Origin: Pseudomonas syringae
GTDB taxonomy: Bacteria > Pseudomonadota > Gammaproteobacteria > Pseudomonadales > Pseudomonadaceae
Direction of reading: 5' to 3'
DNA: 58,819 nt
NCBI RefSeq assembly: GCF_021606685.1
Contig: NZ_WKCB01000031.1
Span: 1 to 58,819, forward strand
Part shown: positions 1 through 9,900 of the stretch, piece after piece
Layout: the number at the start of each line of letters is the position of its first letter
How positions within the stretch are numbered: position 1 is the first letter of the stretch
Program-made: the position numbers and the translations under genes
The notes under the pieces: model-generated
What the model saw: only the letters and a program-made list of their open reading frames with translations
Told to the model about the DNA's origin: nothing
Database searches by the model: none

Positions 1-595
1 GAGCGTGGGCCGCCGCGATGGGCCATCCATGGCCCAGCGCGGCTAACCCGGCGTCCTGCCGGGTTGCCCACGCTCCAAAGCCTGCGTTCGGCCAGCGTGT
101 TTAATGGGGCGCCTAAGATCAAGATCAAAAGCTTCAGATCAAAAGATCGCTGACTTCGTCAGCGGTAAGGATGTAAGGGCCACAGCAAAACAGAGCAACG
201 CGAGGCGGCCTGACAGCCGACCTGATCCTTGAAGCCTCACTCGGTTCAAATGTGGGAGGGGGCTTGCTCCCGATAGCGGTATGTCAGCCAATGCATCTGT
301 GACTGCCCCACCGCTATCGGGAGCAAGCCCCCTCCCACATTTTGACCGCAATCAAAAGGCGCAACTCCGGTCGGGTCCAACGCCGCCAAGCGCGCCCACA
401 ACCCGCGCTTTTGCTCTACACCACTCAGGTCGGCTGTCAGGCCGCCGTGCTTTTGATTTTGATCTTAGGCGCCCCATTAACCACGCTGGCCGCACGCAGG
501 CTTGAATCCGTGGGTAACCCGGCAGGACGCCGGGTTAGCCGCGCTGGGCCAGGGATGGCCCATCGCGGCGGCCCACGGATTCAAGGCTGCGTGCG
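1..595. repeat. Long imperfect inverted repeat nested around a REPIN
   Basis: Two arms, roughly 4-133 and 448-577, are imperfect reverse complements. TTAATGGGGCGCCTAAGATC at 101-120 pairs exactly with 461-480, and CGTGGGC at 4-10 pairs with 571-577; both pairs give a midpoint of 290.5. A further exact 21-base pair (205-225 with 425-445) sits inside with a slightly shifted midpoint. Each arm also holds its own short dyad around the CCCGGC/GCCGGG motif. The REPIN at 248-343 lies at the centre. No credible protein is encoded; short open frames here are by-products of the symmetry. It looks like a non-autonomous mobile or REP-type repeat cluster. The left edge may be cut by the window. Confidence 0.75.
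248..343. repeat. REPIN (paired REP), group with GGGAGGGGGCTTGC core
   Basis: An inverted pair of REP sequences: TGTGGGAGGGGGCTTGCTCC at 251 and its reverse complement ending near 341, with CGATAGCGGT / ACCGCTATCG inside. About 40 bases of unrelated spacer separate the halves. The same unit recurs at 22004, 31062 and 35607. Confidence 0.9.
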
Positions 596-749
596 GGCAC
601 ACCGAGCCTAGGCGAGGTGCCGAGTGGTGGGGCAAGAGCCTTTTGGTTACTTTTGGGCTCTTTTCAAAAGTGACCCGCCGTAAGGGCGGAACCAATAGCC
701 GCCGTTACCGCAACAACGGATATGTACCCACCCCACCCCCACCCCAACC
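596..749. other. Non-coding tail downstream of cti
   Basis: No gene is seen. The stretch TTTTGGTTACTTTTGGGC near 642 and the following AAAAGTGACCCGCCGTAAGG resemble, from memory, an intergenic repeat common in P. fluorescens genomes and attached to the inverted repeat on its left. The last part (720-749) is C-rich and runs into the cti stop codon. Confidence 0.4.
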
Positions 750-3041
750 TCACAAATTCTCATACCGATTCATATCCAACACCCCCTCCTCCAACGGCGC
801 CGTCTCCCGCACATACCGCGACAAATCATGAAAATACCGCCAAAACAACGGATGACTCCGCCGCACACCCCACCGGTCAACAATCGCCTCAAACCGCTTG
901 GCATCCTTGGCCCGCTCCATCTGCGCAACAAACGCCGGCACTTCCAGCGCCGGGATATTGAACATGAAATTCGGATAACTGCTGAGCACCCCAGGGTAGA
1001 TCGTCACCGTGTCCAACCCCGGCTGATAGCGATACGCCTCACCCAGCAAAAACGCCACATTACTGTGCGCCCGGTTGCGCAACATGCTGTAGACCACGCG
1101 CTTACCATCGGCAGTCTCAACGCGCAGCATCGTCGCTTCGGGCAACTGCTCGATAACCTTTAGCCCCGCCGCCGGGCGGGAGGTCAGGCGGCTCAACGCC
1201 TGCTCAGCATCCTGCAACGCCGGATCGATACCGTCACGCGAGCAAAAAGCGCCGCTGCAGCGGTTGATCGGATCCGGACTCGCATTGAGGTCCCCGTAGC
1301 GAGCAAGCAACTGGCTGGCAAAGTCGCGCTTGGGATCCTTTTCATCCAGATGCAAGCCGGTCGGCTTGTCATCATCAATCGCTTCGTAATCCAGCCACAT
1401 CTTGAGTTTGCCGCTGTTCTGATACCAGTCGTCGAGGAAGTCTTCACGGGTATCGGCCGGCATCAAACGCAGGAAGTTCTGCTCCGCACCATTGCGGATA
1501 AGGTCGAAGTACAGCCGGGTCTGGGCCTGATGCGACACATTGCCGAACACATCGAAATTCACCGCCAACTGGTAATAGGTACGCTCCAGCAGCGGGTAGT
1601 CAAACAGCCACATCGTCTGCGGCACCTCGCCGATCAGGCCCTTGGTCACCGAGGCGCTGTCGAAATGCCGGAAAATCGTCAGCAAGGCATTGTCATTGCC
1701 CGCCCATAGGCTCGACCAGCTCGGCGCCGGCACGTCGGCATAACTGTCACGGCGCAACGCCTCGTATTCATTGCGCTTGTCGCGATAGGCCAGCCACAGG
1801 CTGAGCACGCTGCCTACATCGTCGTTCTGCCCCGGCATGGCCAGCATTGGCGTGGCCTGGCCGCGATAGCGCGCATCGGTGATGTACAGGTCGTGCTCGG
1901 GGTCCTGGAACAGGGTCCAGAAGTTATCGCGGATCACGTCCGTGGCAATTTGCCCACGACACACCGGCCCGCGAATAAAGGTGCGCACGAAGTATTCGGC
2001 GTTATCCAGCATGAACTGGTAGCGCGCCTTGGCCGGGATCGCCTCAAACGTTTCGAACGGATTGGCACGGCGCCCTGGCCCGTAACCTGGCAAGGCGTTG
2101 ACCTGCCAGTTACCGGCGTAGAACAACGCCTTGATGCGCGCCATTTTGGCCGCGCTGAACGGGTAAGTGATGTGGGTTTTATGCACGATCACACCCTGCA
2201 CCGGCCACAGGCGGTAGTACACCTGGGTGCCGGGGTCATCGTTGGGGCGGCGCGTGGCGATCAGGTCGATCGGCTGGCCACTCGGCGTGCGCGAACGCAC
2301 CCACTGGAAGAAATGCCCCGGCTCGCCGTTCTCGAAATAGATATGCGCCAAGAACAAATGCTCGAACAACCAGCGCGCCACCAGGCTTTCGCGGGCGCCG
2401 GGTTGGTTGAACAGGTTCTCCCACTGCTGCACCTGCAAGGCTTCCTTGGCGCTGGGTGCCAGGCCCTGCTCATCAATCGGCGCACCGGAGGCCAGCCAGC
2501 GTTGCAGGGTCTGGTATTGCTGGTCGGTCAGGCCGGTGACCGCCAGCGGCATGCCTTCCTTGGGATGGGCGCCGGCGTAGGCGTTGAATTCGCCAGGGGT
2601 TGCACACATATTTGCGCGGTTCAGGCCCAGCGCGATCTCGTCGGGCAGCTTGGCGTTGGGTTGCAGCGGCGCGTTGTGGCCCAGCTCGAGCATGCGTGCC
2701 ATCAAGGCGGCCTGGCTGCCCTGGGCGTCCAGCACCGAATAAAAGCCCTTCTGCTGCCAGGCCTGTTTGCCGAACGCGTCATAGAACAAACGGGTGGTCG
2801 GCGTGGCCTGGCTGCGCTCGCCGTCGTAGACCGGCACTTTGGTCGCCCCGCGTGCCGCGCCCTCGGCACTGCCGAGGTTGAGCTGGCAGGCGGAGTCGTA
2901 GCAAGCGTGGCAGGCCACGCATTTCTCGGTGAAGATGGGTTGGATGTCGCGGGTATAGGAGATCGCCGGAGCGGGACCTTTTGCCAACGCGGTACTGGCG
3001 ATCAAGGCCAGGACGGCGCTGACGATAAGACGAAGTGACAT
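750..3041 (-). CDS. cti: Fatty acid cis/trans isomerase (Cti), periplasmic c-type haem protein
   Basis: Converts cis-unsaturated acyl chains of membrane phospholipids to trans without moving the double bond, a rapid rigidity response to solvents and heat in Pseudomonas and Vibrio. The 763-residue protein starts with a Sec signal peptide (hydrophobic residues 4-20, Ala-Leu-Ala before the likely cut). It has a single haem c site CVACH at residues 41-45, the hallmark of Cti. Length and the single haem site fit the family. It is divergent from metH across 167 bases, and its 3' end faces the repeat cluster. No operon partner is visible. Confidence 0.93.
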   Translation of the reverse strand: MSLRLIVSAVLALIASTALAKGPAPAISYTRDIQPIFTEKCVACHACYDSACQLNLGSAEGAARGATKVPVYDGERSQATPTTRLFYDAFGKQAWQQKGFYSVLDAQGSQAALMARMLELGHNAPLQPNAKLPDEIALGLNRANMCATPGEFNAYAGAHPKEGMPLAVTGLTDQQYQTLQRWLASGAPIDEQGLAPSAKEALQVQQWENLFNQPGARESLVARWLFEHLFLAHIYFENGEPGHFFQWVRSRTPSGQPIDLIATRRPNDDPGTQVYYRLWPVQGVIVHKTHITYPFSAAKMARIKALFYAGNWQVNALPGYGPGRRANPFETFEAIPAKARYQFMLDNAEYFVRTFIRGPVCRGQIATDVIRDNFWTLFQDPEHDLYITDARYRGQATPMLAMPGQNDDVGSVLSLWLAYRDKRNEYEALRRDSYADVPAPSWSSLWAGNDNALLTIFRHFDSASVTKGLIGEVPQTMWLFDYPLLERTYYQLAVNFDVFGNVSHQAQTRLYFDLIRNGAEQNFLRLMPADTREDFLDDWYQNSGKLKMWLDYEAIDDDKPTGLHLDEKDPKRDFASQLLARYGDLNASPDPINRCSGAFCSRDGIDPALQDAEQALSRLTSRPAAGLKVIEQLPEATMLRVETADGKRVVYSMLRNRAHSNVAFLLGEAYRYQPGLDTVTIYPGVLSSYPNFMFNIPALEVPAFVAQMERAKDAKRFEAIVDRWGVRRSHPLFWRYFHDLSRYVRETAPLEEGVLDMNRYENL

Positions 3042-3166
3042 GTATCCGGTCCCGATTCAATGCGTGCGCTGAAAAATTGCCGACGATTCTACCGGTGTCG
3101 ACGCGCCATCAACATGAACGATATTCATGCAAAAACCTGCCATGCTCCAAAAGCGCACAGGTTTGC

Positions 3167-3172
3167 TATGAT
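3167..3172 (+). promoter_or_regulatory. Extended -10 promoter element for metH
   Basis: TATGAT preceded by TGC forms an extended -10 element, placing transcription start near 3179, about 30 bases before the metH ATG. No convincing -35 hexamer lies at the right distance, which is usual for extended -10 promoters. No cobalamin or SAM riboswitch could fit in the short leader. Confidence 0.4.
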
Positions 3173-3208
3173 CCACGCCCTCCGTAATGCCTGACCTAGA
3201 GTAGTCCC

Positions 3209-6200
3209 ATGCCCGATCGTAGCGCTCGTCTGCAAGCCCTCCACCACGCCCTCAAGGAACGCATCCTGATCCTCGACGGCGGCATGGGCACGATGATCCA
3301 GAGCTATAAGCTTGAGGAGCAGGATTACCGTGGCAAACGCTTCGCCGATTGGCCGAGCGACGTCAAAGGCAACAACGACCTGCTGGTGCTCACCCGTCCG
3401 GACGTGATCGGCGGCATCGAAAAAGCCTACCTGGATGCCGGCGCCGATATTCTGGAAACCAACACCTTCAACGCCACGCGTATTTCCATGGCCGACTACG
3501 GCATGGAAGAACTGGCCTACGAACTTAACGTGGAAGGCGCACGCCTGGCGCGCAAGATCGCCGACGCCAAGACCCTGGAGAACCCGGCCAAGCCGCGCTT
3601 CGTCGCCGGCGTGCTTGGCCCTACCAGCCGCACCTGCTCGTTGTCGCCGGACGTGAACAACCCCGGCTACCGCAACGTGACCTTCGATGAGCTGGTGGAA
3701 AACTACACCGAGGCCACCAAAGGCCTGATCGAGGGCGGCGCCGACCTGATCCTGATCGAGACCATCTTCGACACCCTCAATGCCAAGGCGGCGATTTTTG
3801 CCGTGCAGGGCGTGTTCGAGGAGTTGAACCTCGAACTGCCGATCATGATTTCCGGCACCATCACCGACGCCTCCGGCCGCACCCTGTCGGGCCAGACCAC
3901 CGAAGCGTTCTGGAACTCCGTGGCCCACGCCAAGCCGATCTCCGTGGGCCTCAACTGCGCCCTGGGGGCCAGCGAGCTGCGCCCGTACCTGGAAGAGCTG
4001 TCGAACAAGGCCAGCACTCACGTTTCCGCGCACCCCAACGCCGGCCTGCCTAACGAGTTCGGCGAGTACGACGAACTGCCGTCGGAAACCGCCAAGGTCA
4101 TCGAAGAATTCGCCCAGAGCGGCTTTCTCAATATCGTCGGCGGCTGCTGCGGCACCACGCCCGGCCATATCGAGGCCATCGCCAAGGCCGTGGCCGGTTA
4201 CGCGCCGCGCCCGATCCCGGACATTCCCAAGGCATGCCGCCTGTCGGGCCTGGAGCCGTTCACCATCGATCGCAACTCGTTGTTCGTCAACGTCGGCGAG
4301 CGCACCAACATCACCGGTTCCGCCCGCTTCGCCCGCCTGATCCGTGAAGACAACTACACCGAAGCCCTGGAAGTCGCCCTGCAGCAGGTGGAAGCCGGCG
4401 CCCAGGTGATCGACATCAACATGGACGAGGGCATGCTCGATTCGAAGAAGGCCATGGTGACCTTCCTCAACCTGATTGCCGGCGAGCCGGACATCTCCCG
4501 CGTACCGATCATGATCGACTCCTCCAAGTGGGAAGTGATCGAGGCGGGCCTCAAATGCATCCAGGGCAAGGGCATCGTCAACTCGATCAGCATGAAGGAA
4601 GGCGTCGAGCAGTTCATTCACCACGCCAAACTGTGCAAGCGCTACGGCGCCGCCGTGGTGGTGATGGCCTTCGACGAAGCCGGCCAGGCCGATACCGAAG
4701 CGCGCAAGAAAGAAATCTGCAAACGCTCCTACGACATCCTGGTGAATGAAGTCGGCTTCCCGCCGGAAGACATCATCTTCGACCCGAACATCTTCGCGGT
4801 CGCCACCGGTATCGAAGAGCACAACAACTACGCCGTCGACTTTATCAACGCCTGTGCCTACATCCGCGATGAGCTGCCGTATGCGCTGACCTCTGGCGGC
4901 GTGTCCAACGTGTCGTTCTCGTTCCGCGGCAACAACCCGGTGCGCGAGGCGATCCACTCGGTGTTCCTGCTGTATGCGATCCGCAACGGCCTGACCATGG
5001 GTATCGTTAACGCCGGCCAGTTGGAGATCTACGACCAGATCCCCGCCGAACTGCGTGACGCGGTGGAAGACGTGGTGCTCAACCGCACCCCGGAAGGCAC
5101 CGACGCCCTCCTCGCCATCGCCGACAAGTACAAGGGCGACGGCAGCGTCAAAGAAGCCGAGACCGAGGAATGGCGTGGCTGGGACGTCAACAAGCGCCTG
5201 GAACACGCGCTGGTCAAGGGCATCACCACGCACATCGTCGAAGACACCGAGGAATCCCGGCAGTCGTTCGCGCGCCCGATCGAAGTGATCGAAGGCCCGT
5301 TGATGTCCGGCATGAACATCGTCGGTGACCTGTTCGGCGCCGGTAAAATGTTCCTGCCTCAGGTGGTGAAATCCGCCCGGGTGATGAAGCAGGCCGTGGC
5401 CCACTTGATCCCATTCATCGAGCTGGAAAAAGGCGACAAGCCGGAGGCCAAGGGCAAGATCCTGATGGCCACGGTCAAAGGCGACGTACACGACATTGGC
5501 AAGAACATCGTCGGCGTCGTGCTGGGCTGCAACGGCTATGACATCGTCGACTTGGGCGTGATGGTGCCTGCGGAGAAAATCCTGCAGGTGGCCAAGGAGC
5601 AGAAGTGCGACATCATCGGCCTGTCCGGCCTGATCACCCCGTCCCTGGACGAAATGGTGCACGTGGCCCGCGAGATGCAGCGCCAGGATTTCCACCTGCC
5701 GCTGATGATCGGTGGCGCCACCACCTCCAAAGCCCACACGGCGGTGAAGATCGAGCCCAAGTACAGCAACGACGCAGTGATCTACGTGACCGACGCCTCG
5801 CGCGCGGTGGGCGTGGCCACGCAGTTGCTGTCCAAGGAATTGAAGGCCGGTTTCGTCGAAAAAACCCGCCTGGAATACATCGACGTGCGCGAACGCACCT
5901 CCAACCGCAGCGCGCGCACCGAGCGCCTGAGCTACCCGGCGGCCATCGCCAAGAAGCCGCAGTTCGACTGGAGCACTTACACCCCGGTCAAGCCGACCTT
6001 TACCGGGGCCAAGGTGCTGGACAATATTGACCTCAAGGTGCTGGCCGAGTACATCGACTGGACACCGTTCTTTATTTCCTGGGACCTGGCCGGCAAATTC
6101 CCGCGCATCCTTGAAGATGAAGTGGTCGGCGAAGCCGCGACCGCGCTGTATGCCGATGCCCAGGAAATGCTTGCCAAGCTGATCGACGAAAAGCTCATCA

Positions 6201-6919
6201 GCGCCCGCGCCGTATTCGGCTTCTGGCCGACCAACCAGGTGCAGGACGATGACCTGGAGGTCTACGGTGACGATGGCCAGCCGATCGCCAAGCTGCATCA
6301 CCTGCGCCAGCAGATCATCAAGACCGACGGCAAGCCGAACTTCTCCCTGGCCGACTTCGTGGCGCCTAAAGACAGCGGCGTGACCGACTACATCGGTGGT
6401 TTCATCACCACCGCCGGCATCGGCGCCGAAGAAGTCGCCAAGGCCTACCAGGACGCCGGCGACGACTACAACTCGATCATGGTCAAGGCCCTGGCCGACC
6501 GCCTGGCCGAAGCCTGCGCCGAGTGGCTGCACCAGCAGGTGCGTAAAGAGCACTGGGGTTACGCCAAGGACGAACAGCTGGACAACGAGGCGCTGATCAA
6601 AGAGCAATACAGCGGCATCCGCCCTGCCCCGGGCTACCCGGCGTGCCCGGATCACACCGAGAAGGCCCAGTTGTTCCAACTGTTGGACCCTGAGGCCAGC
6701 GAGATGCACGCCGGCCGCAGCGGTGTGTTCCTTACCGAGCACTACGCAATGTTCCCGGCCGCCGCAGTCAGCGGCTGGTACTTCGCCCACCCGCAGGCGC
6801 AGTACTTTGCCGTGGGCAAGGTCGACAAGGACCAGGTGGCGAGCTACACCGCCCGCAAGAACCAGGACCTGAGCGTGACCGAGCGCTGGCTGGCGCCGAA
6901 CCTGGGCTACGACAACTGA
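3209..6919 (+). CDS. metH: Cobalamin-dependent methionine synthase MetH
   Basis: Transfers the methyl group of 5-methyltetrahydrofolate to homocysteine through enzyme-bound cobalamin, the last step of methionine synthesis. The 1236-residue protein has all four modules. The homocysteine domain carries zinc ligands Cys250, Cys313 and Cys314 (GLNCALG and GGCC). A folate/pterin-binding domain spans about 355-620. The cobalamin domain has GDVHDIG with the axial ligand His761. The C-terminal reactivation domain has the SAM-binding RPAPGY motif at Arg1138. Length and residue numbers are within a few of E. coli MetH. The ATG at 3209 gives a family-typical N-terminus, though its ribosome site is weak. 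It is monocistronic and closed by the hairpin at 6928. Confidence 0.98.
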   Translation: MPDRSARLQALHHALKERILILDGGMGTMIQSYKLEEQDYRGKRFADWPSDVKGNNDLLVLTRPDVIGGIEKAYLDAGADILETNTFNATRISMADYGMEELAYELNVEGARLARKIADAKTLENPAKPRFVAGVLGPTSRTCSLSPDVNNPGYRNVTFDELVENYTEATKGLIEGGADLILIETIFDTLNAKAAIFAVQGVFEELNLELPIMISGTITDASGRTLSGQTTEAFWNSVAHAKPISVGLNCALGASELRPYLEELSNKASTHVSAHPNAGLPNEFGEYDELPSETAKVIEEFAQSGFLNIVGGCCGTTPGHIEAIAKAVAGYAPRPIPDIPKACRLSGLEPFTIDRNSLFVNVGERTNITGSARFARLIREDNYTEALEVALQQVEAGAQVIDINMDEGMLDSKKAMVTFLNLIAGEPDISRVPIMIDSSKWEVIEAGLKCIQGKGIVNSISMKEGVEQFIHHAKLCKRYGAAVVVMAFDEAGQADTEARKKEICKRSYDILVNEVGFPPEDIIFDPNIFAVATGIEEHNNYAVDFINACAYIRDELPYALTSGGVSNVSFSFRGNNPVREAIHSVFLLYAIRNGLTMGIVNAGQLEIYDQIPAELRDAVEDVVLNRTPEGTDALLAIADKYKGDGSVKEAETEEWRGWDVNKRLEHALVKGITTHIVEDTEESRQSFARPIEVIEGPLMSGMNIVGDLFGAGKMFLPQVVKSARVMKQAVAHLIPFIELEKGDKPEAKGKILMATVKGDVHDIGKNIVGVVLGCNGYDIVDLGVMVPAEKILQVAKEQKCDIIGLSGLITPSLDEMVHVAREMQRQDFHLPLMIGGATTSKAHTAVKIEPKYSNDAVIYVTDASRAVGVATQLLSKELKAGFVEKTRLEYIDVRERTSNRSARTERLSYPAAIAKKPQFDWSTYTPVKPTFTGAKVLDNIDLKVLAEYIDWTPFFISWDLAGKFPRILEDEVVGEAATALYADAQEMLAKLIDEKLISARAVFGFWPTNQVQDDDLEVYGDDGQPIAKLHHLRQQIIKTDGKPNFSLADFVAPKDSGVTDYIGGFITTAGIGAEEVAKAYQDAGDDYNSIMVKALADRLAEACAEWLHQQVRKEHWGYAKDEQLDNEALIKEQYSGIRPAPGYPACPDHTEKAQLFQLLDPEASEMHAGRSGVFLTEHYAMFPAAAVSGWYFAHPQAQYFAVGKVDKDQVASYTARKNQDLSVTERWLAPNLGYDN

Positions 6920-6927
6920 CCGGTGCC

Positions 6928-6950
6928 GGAGCCGGCCCAGGGCCGGCTCC
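6928..6950 (+). terminator. Terminator-like hairpin after metH
   Basis: GGAGCCGGC, a five-base CCAGG loop, then GCCGGCTCC form a perfect 9-pair GC-rich stem nine bases after the metH stop. Only a weak T-rich tail (GTCTAATT) follows. It sits between the convergent metH and giant NEL genes and could serve both. Confidence 0.6.
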
Positions 6951-6956
6951 GTCTAA

Positions 6957-9900
6957 TTACACACCGAGACTGCTGCGCTGCTGACCCGAGAGGCGGATCA
7001 ACAGCTGCAAGCTCTCGGCCTGGTATTTTTTATGCAGCTTTTCGTAGGCCTCCCCATAGGCGTCATTCAACTCAGGATAAAGCGCTTCCAGCGCCGTCAC
7101 CTCCACTTCTTTTTGGCGCGACAGTTCACTGAAGTCGTCTGGGTACGTGCGCTCCAGGTAGCTCACCCAATAGTCGCGTGTCGCCAACTTTTGCAGAAAC
7201 GCCGTGGTGTTTTCCTCCTCGATAATCCTGTCATAGGCTCGCTTGATATCGGCATCACTGACGTTTGCCACCGGCTCGTAGAGCATATCGACCGGTTGGC
7301 GCGGCAGTTCAAGACGTTTTGCCAGCTTTATGCGATAGGCAAAACGGACTTCAGCGGGGTCGGTATTGGGGCGAAGGGCGATGGCCTTCCGGGCTTCAGC
7401 TTCTACCTCATCCAGCCGAATCATGCCTCTGGCCAGCTTGAGCAGGCTTCGCCCTTCCTCCGCGCTGCCGATAGCCACGGACGTTAATACTTTCGCCTCA
7501 TAGACCATGGTCTCCAGTTCACTGAACAACAGCATCCAGCCGTCACCGCAGGTGGCATTGGTCCTGGATGCACGCGCATGGGTAAACAACCTGTCGCGCA
7601 ACCCTGCGTCCTGGTCAGCCGCATCCAATACGGTCCAGACCCGCTGGGTCAGTTCGGCCAGGTCATCCTTAAAGTCCCGCGCATGCCTCAGTTGCGCAAG
7701 GTTGTAGAAAAAGTAGCTGTTATTCTCGGCCTCCTTGAGGGCGTCCCAGACCAGGTGCTTTTCCGAATGGGCGTCTACACCGGAAAACCATTGGTCTTTC
7801 TGCTGCTGGGGGGTCAAGTTCTCAGGGTGAACATCTGCATCCTGGTTTTCGCCGTCACTCTCCTCACTGGTCGTGCTGGCATCGAACTCTTCTGACGATT
7901 CGCCCAAGTCCACGTTGATATCGTGCTGGGTATAGCCCAAACCCTCTCCGGTTTCATCCAGGTATACGCTCAAACGGGCAAATGTAAGCCTGGTCAACGG
8001 GTTGTCACTCAGTTCCGTACCCTCCATCAACTCACTGCACGCAGGCGTCAAGGCACGCTCCGGGATCTCCGAGATTCGGTTGAGGCTCAGGTTCAACGAG
8101 CGCAGGTGCGGCGCGTCCAGCACGGCCGCCGGCCACTGATTCAGCGCGTTGTGGCTCAGATCAAGGCTCTCCAGAAGGTCCATTCCGCTCACATCGAAAC
8201 TGTCCAAGTTATTCCAACGCAAGTTCACATGCTTCAAGGCCGGCAAGGCGCGGAGTTGGCGCGCTACTTCGGCGCCGTCAGTCAAGCCGTTTTGCGCCGC
8301 GCTGATACGGATGATGGCCGTCAGCTCAGTCAGAGGCTGCGGGAGGCTGGTAAGCCCATTGTTGTCCAATGTCAACTCACGCAGGTTTGGAAACCCTCGC
8401 AAGAAGTCATTTGAGCCTTGTGCCGTCATGCGGACCTCGCTCAGCGTCAGTTCGGTGACGTGGTCAAACTGCTTGGGCAGTGTCGGTAGATCGCCGGTGC
8501 AAAGACCGACCAGATTCAGATGCTTGTCATTTGTCAATGTGCTGGAGAGGTAGCGGCGATAGGCATGCCCCCGCCAGACCTCCACTATTTTTTCTGCCGC
8601 ACGCCTGCGGTCCCAGGCGCTGACCCAACGAGTGCCTTCGCGATAGGCGGGAACATCGATCCAGTCATTGAGGGTGTTGATCAGCCGTTCTTTGTGCAGG
8701 CTCCATTCCGTCAGCCGCTCCTCGATCTGCGCCGTGCTCAAGCCTTCCAGTTCCAGTATCTGAATATGACCGCCGGCCATGGTGTCGCTCATAGTCGGGT
8801 CCAGGCGCTGCAGGAAGGCTGCCGGGGTCAAGGCCTCGACGCTGCCCGTCTGTTCAGGAACGACGATTAAAATCTTGGGGTTATCGCTCACGTTTTCCGG
8901 AAAAAACTCCGGATCTCCGCCCGTGCGCCCTTCAGCCAGAAGCGGCATGGGGATACCGAGCGGCTGATCCAGGCGGGCGCGTTGGCCATAAGCGCTAACC
9001 GCCTGCAACGTTGGCGGCGTCAACCGGCAACCGCGGACATTGGTCCCCTGCAACAGCGCATCATGCCCGTGCCATGCCGCCTCGGGAATCGTCGTTACAG
9101 CGCTGCGGCTTAAATCCAACAGCTGTAAACGAGGCAGCTCCAGAGCGCCCTCGGGCCAGGCCTTGAGGGCGGTGCCAGAGAGTCGCAACGTGCTGAGGTG
9201 GACAAGCTTGCTGATCTGCAGCTGTTCCACGCGGTTGCCCTGCAAGTTGAGTTCCTCAAGCGTGGTCAGGCTACCCAGGGTTTCCTGAATTTCGGCGGTG
9301 ATGGTCAGATGGTTGAAGGACAGATCAAGGTGCGTGGGTCTCAGGTCCGCCAGGCTCGACGGCAGGGCTGTCAGGTTGTTACTGGACAGTTTCAGATGGC
9401 GCACCTCAGGAAACTGCCGCAGAAAGCCGTCGAACCCTTCGGGGCTGGCATTCACCCCATGCAGATTCAAGCGCCGCACATGGTTGAAAAGGCCATCGGG
9501 CAACTCCGGCAACACGCCCAGGGCGCCAGTGGAGAGATCAAGTTCGCCGATCCCTTGGCTGACAGACAGCCCCTCGCCCGGCGCAAGGTAGCGCCCCTCC
9601 AGCCCCGCACGCCAACAATTGATCAAGCTTGTCGCGCAGCGCTCACGGGTGAACGCGGAGATTGACTCGCGACCCACCTGTAGGGGTGTCGCTTGCCACT
9701 CCTGCAACTTTTGCATGAGCGTTCGACGTTCTTCGACCAAGGTTTCAATGCGCGTCATCCGGTCGCGCAACGACAGCCCCTGGCGCCTGAACCCGGACAT
9801 GACTCGTCGCCCAAAATCGCCCGGCTCCGGCACCTCACGATTGAGTACTGTCTCGCCATAGCCGGCCACCCACTGTTCGACATCCACCGGATGCGCCGGG

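Noticed and set aside
248..343. Inverted units as a CRISPR array
   Set aside because: They are isolated palindromic pairs far apart, not regularly spaced direct repeats, and no cas gene is present.
1893..3038. Plus-strand frame opposite the 5' half of cti
   Set aside because: Mirror of the cti coding frame, which has a signal peptide and haem site.
3125..6790. Long open frame antisense to metH (over 1200 codons)
   Set aside because: Low-complexity composition typical of the mirror frame of a GC-rich gene; metH has full domain support.
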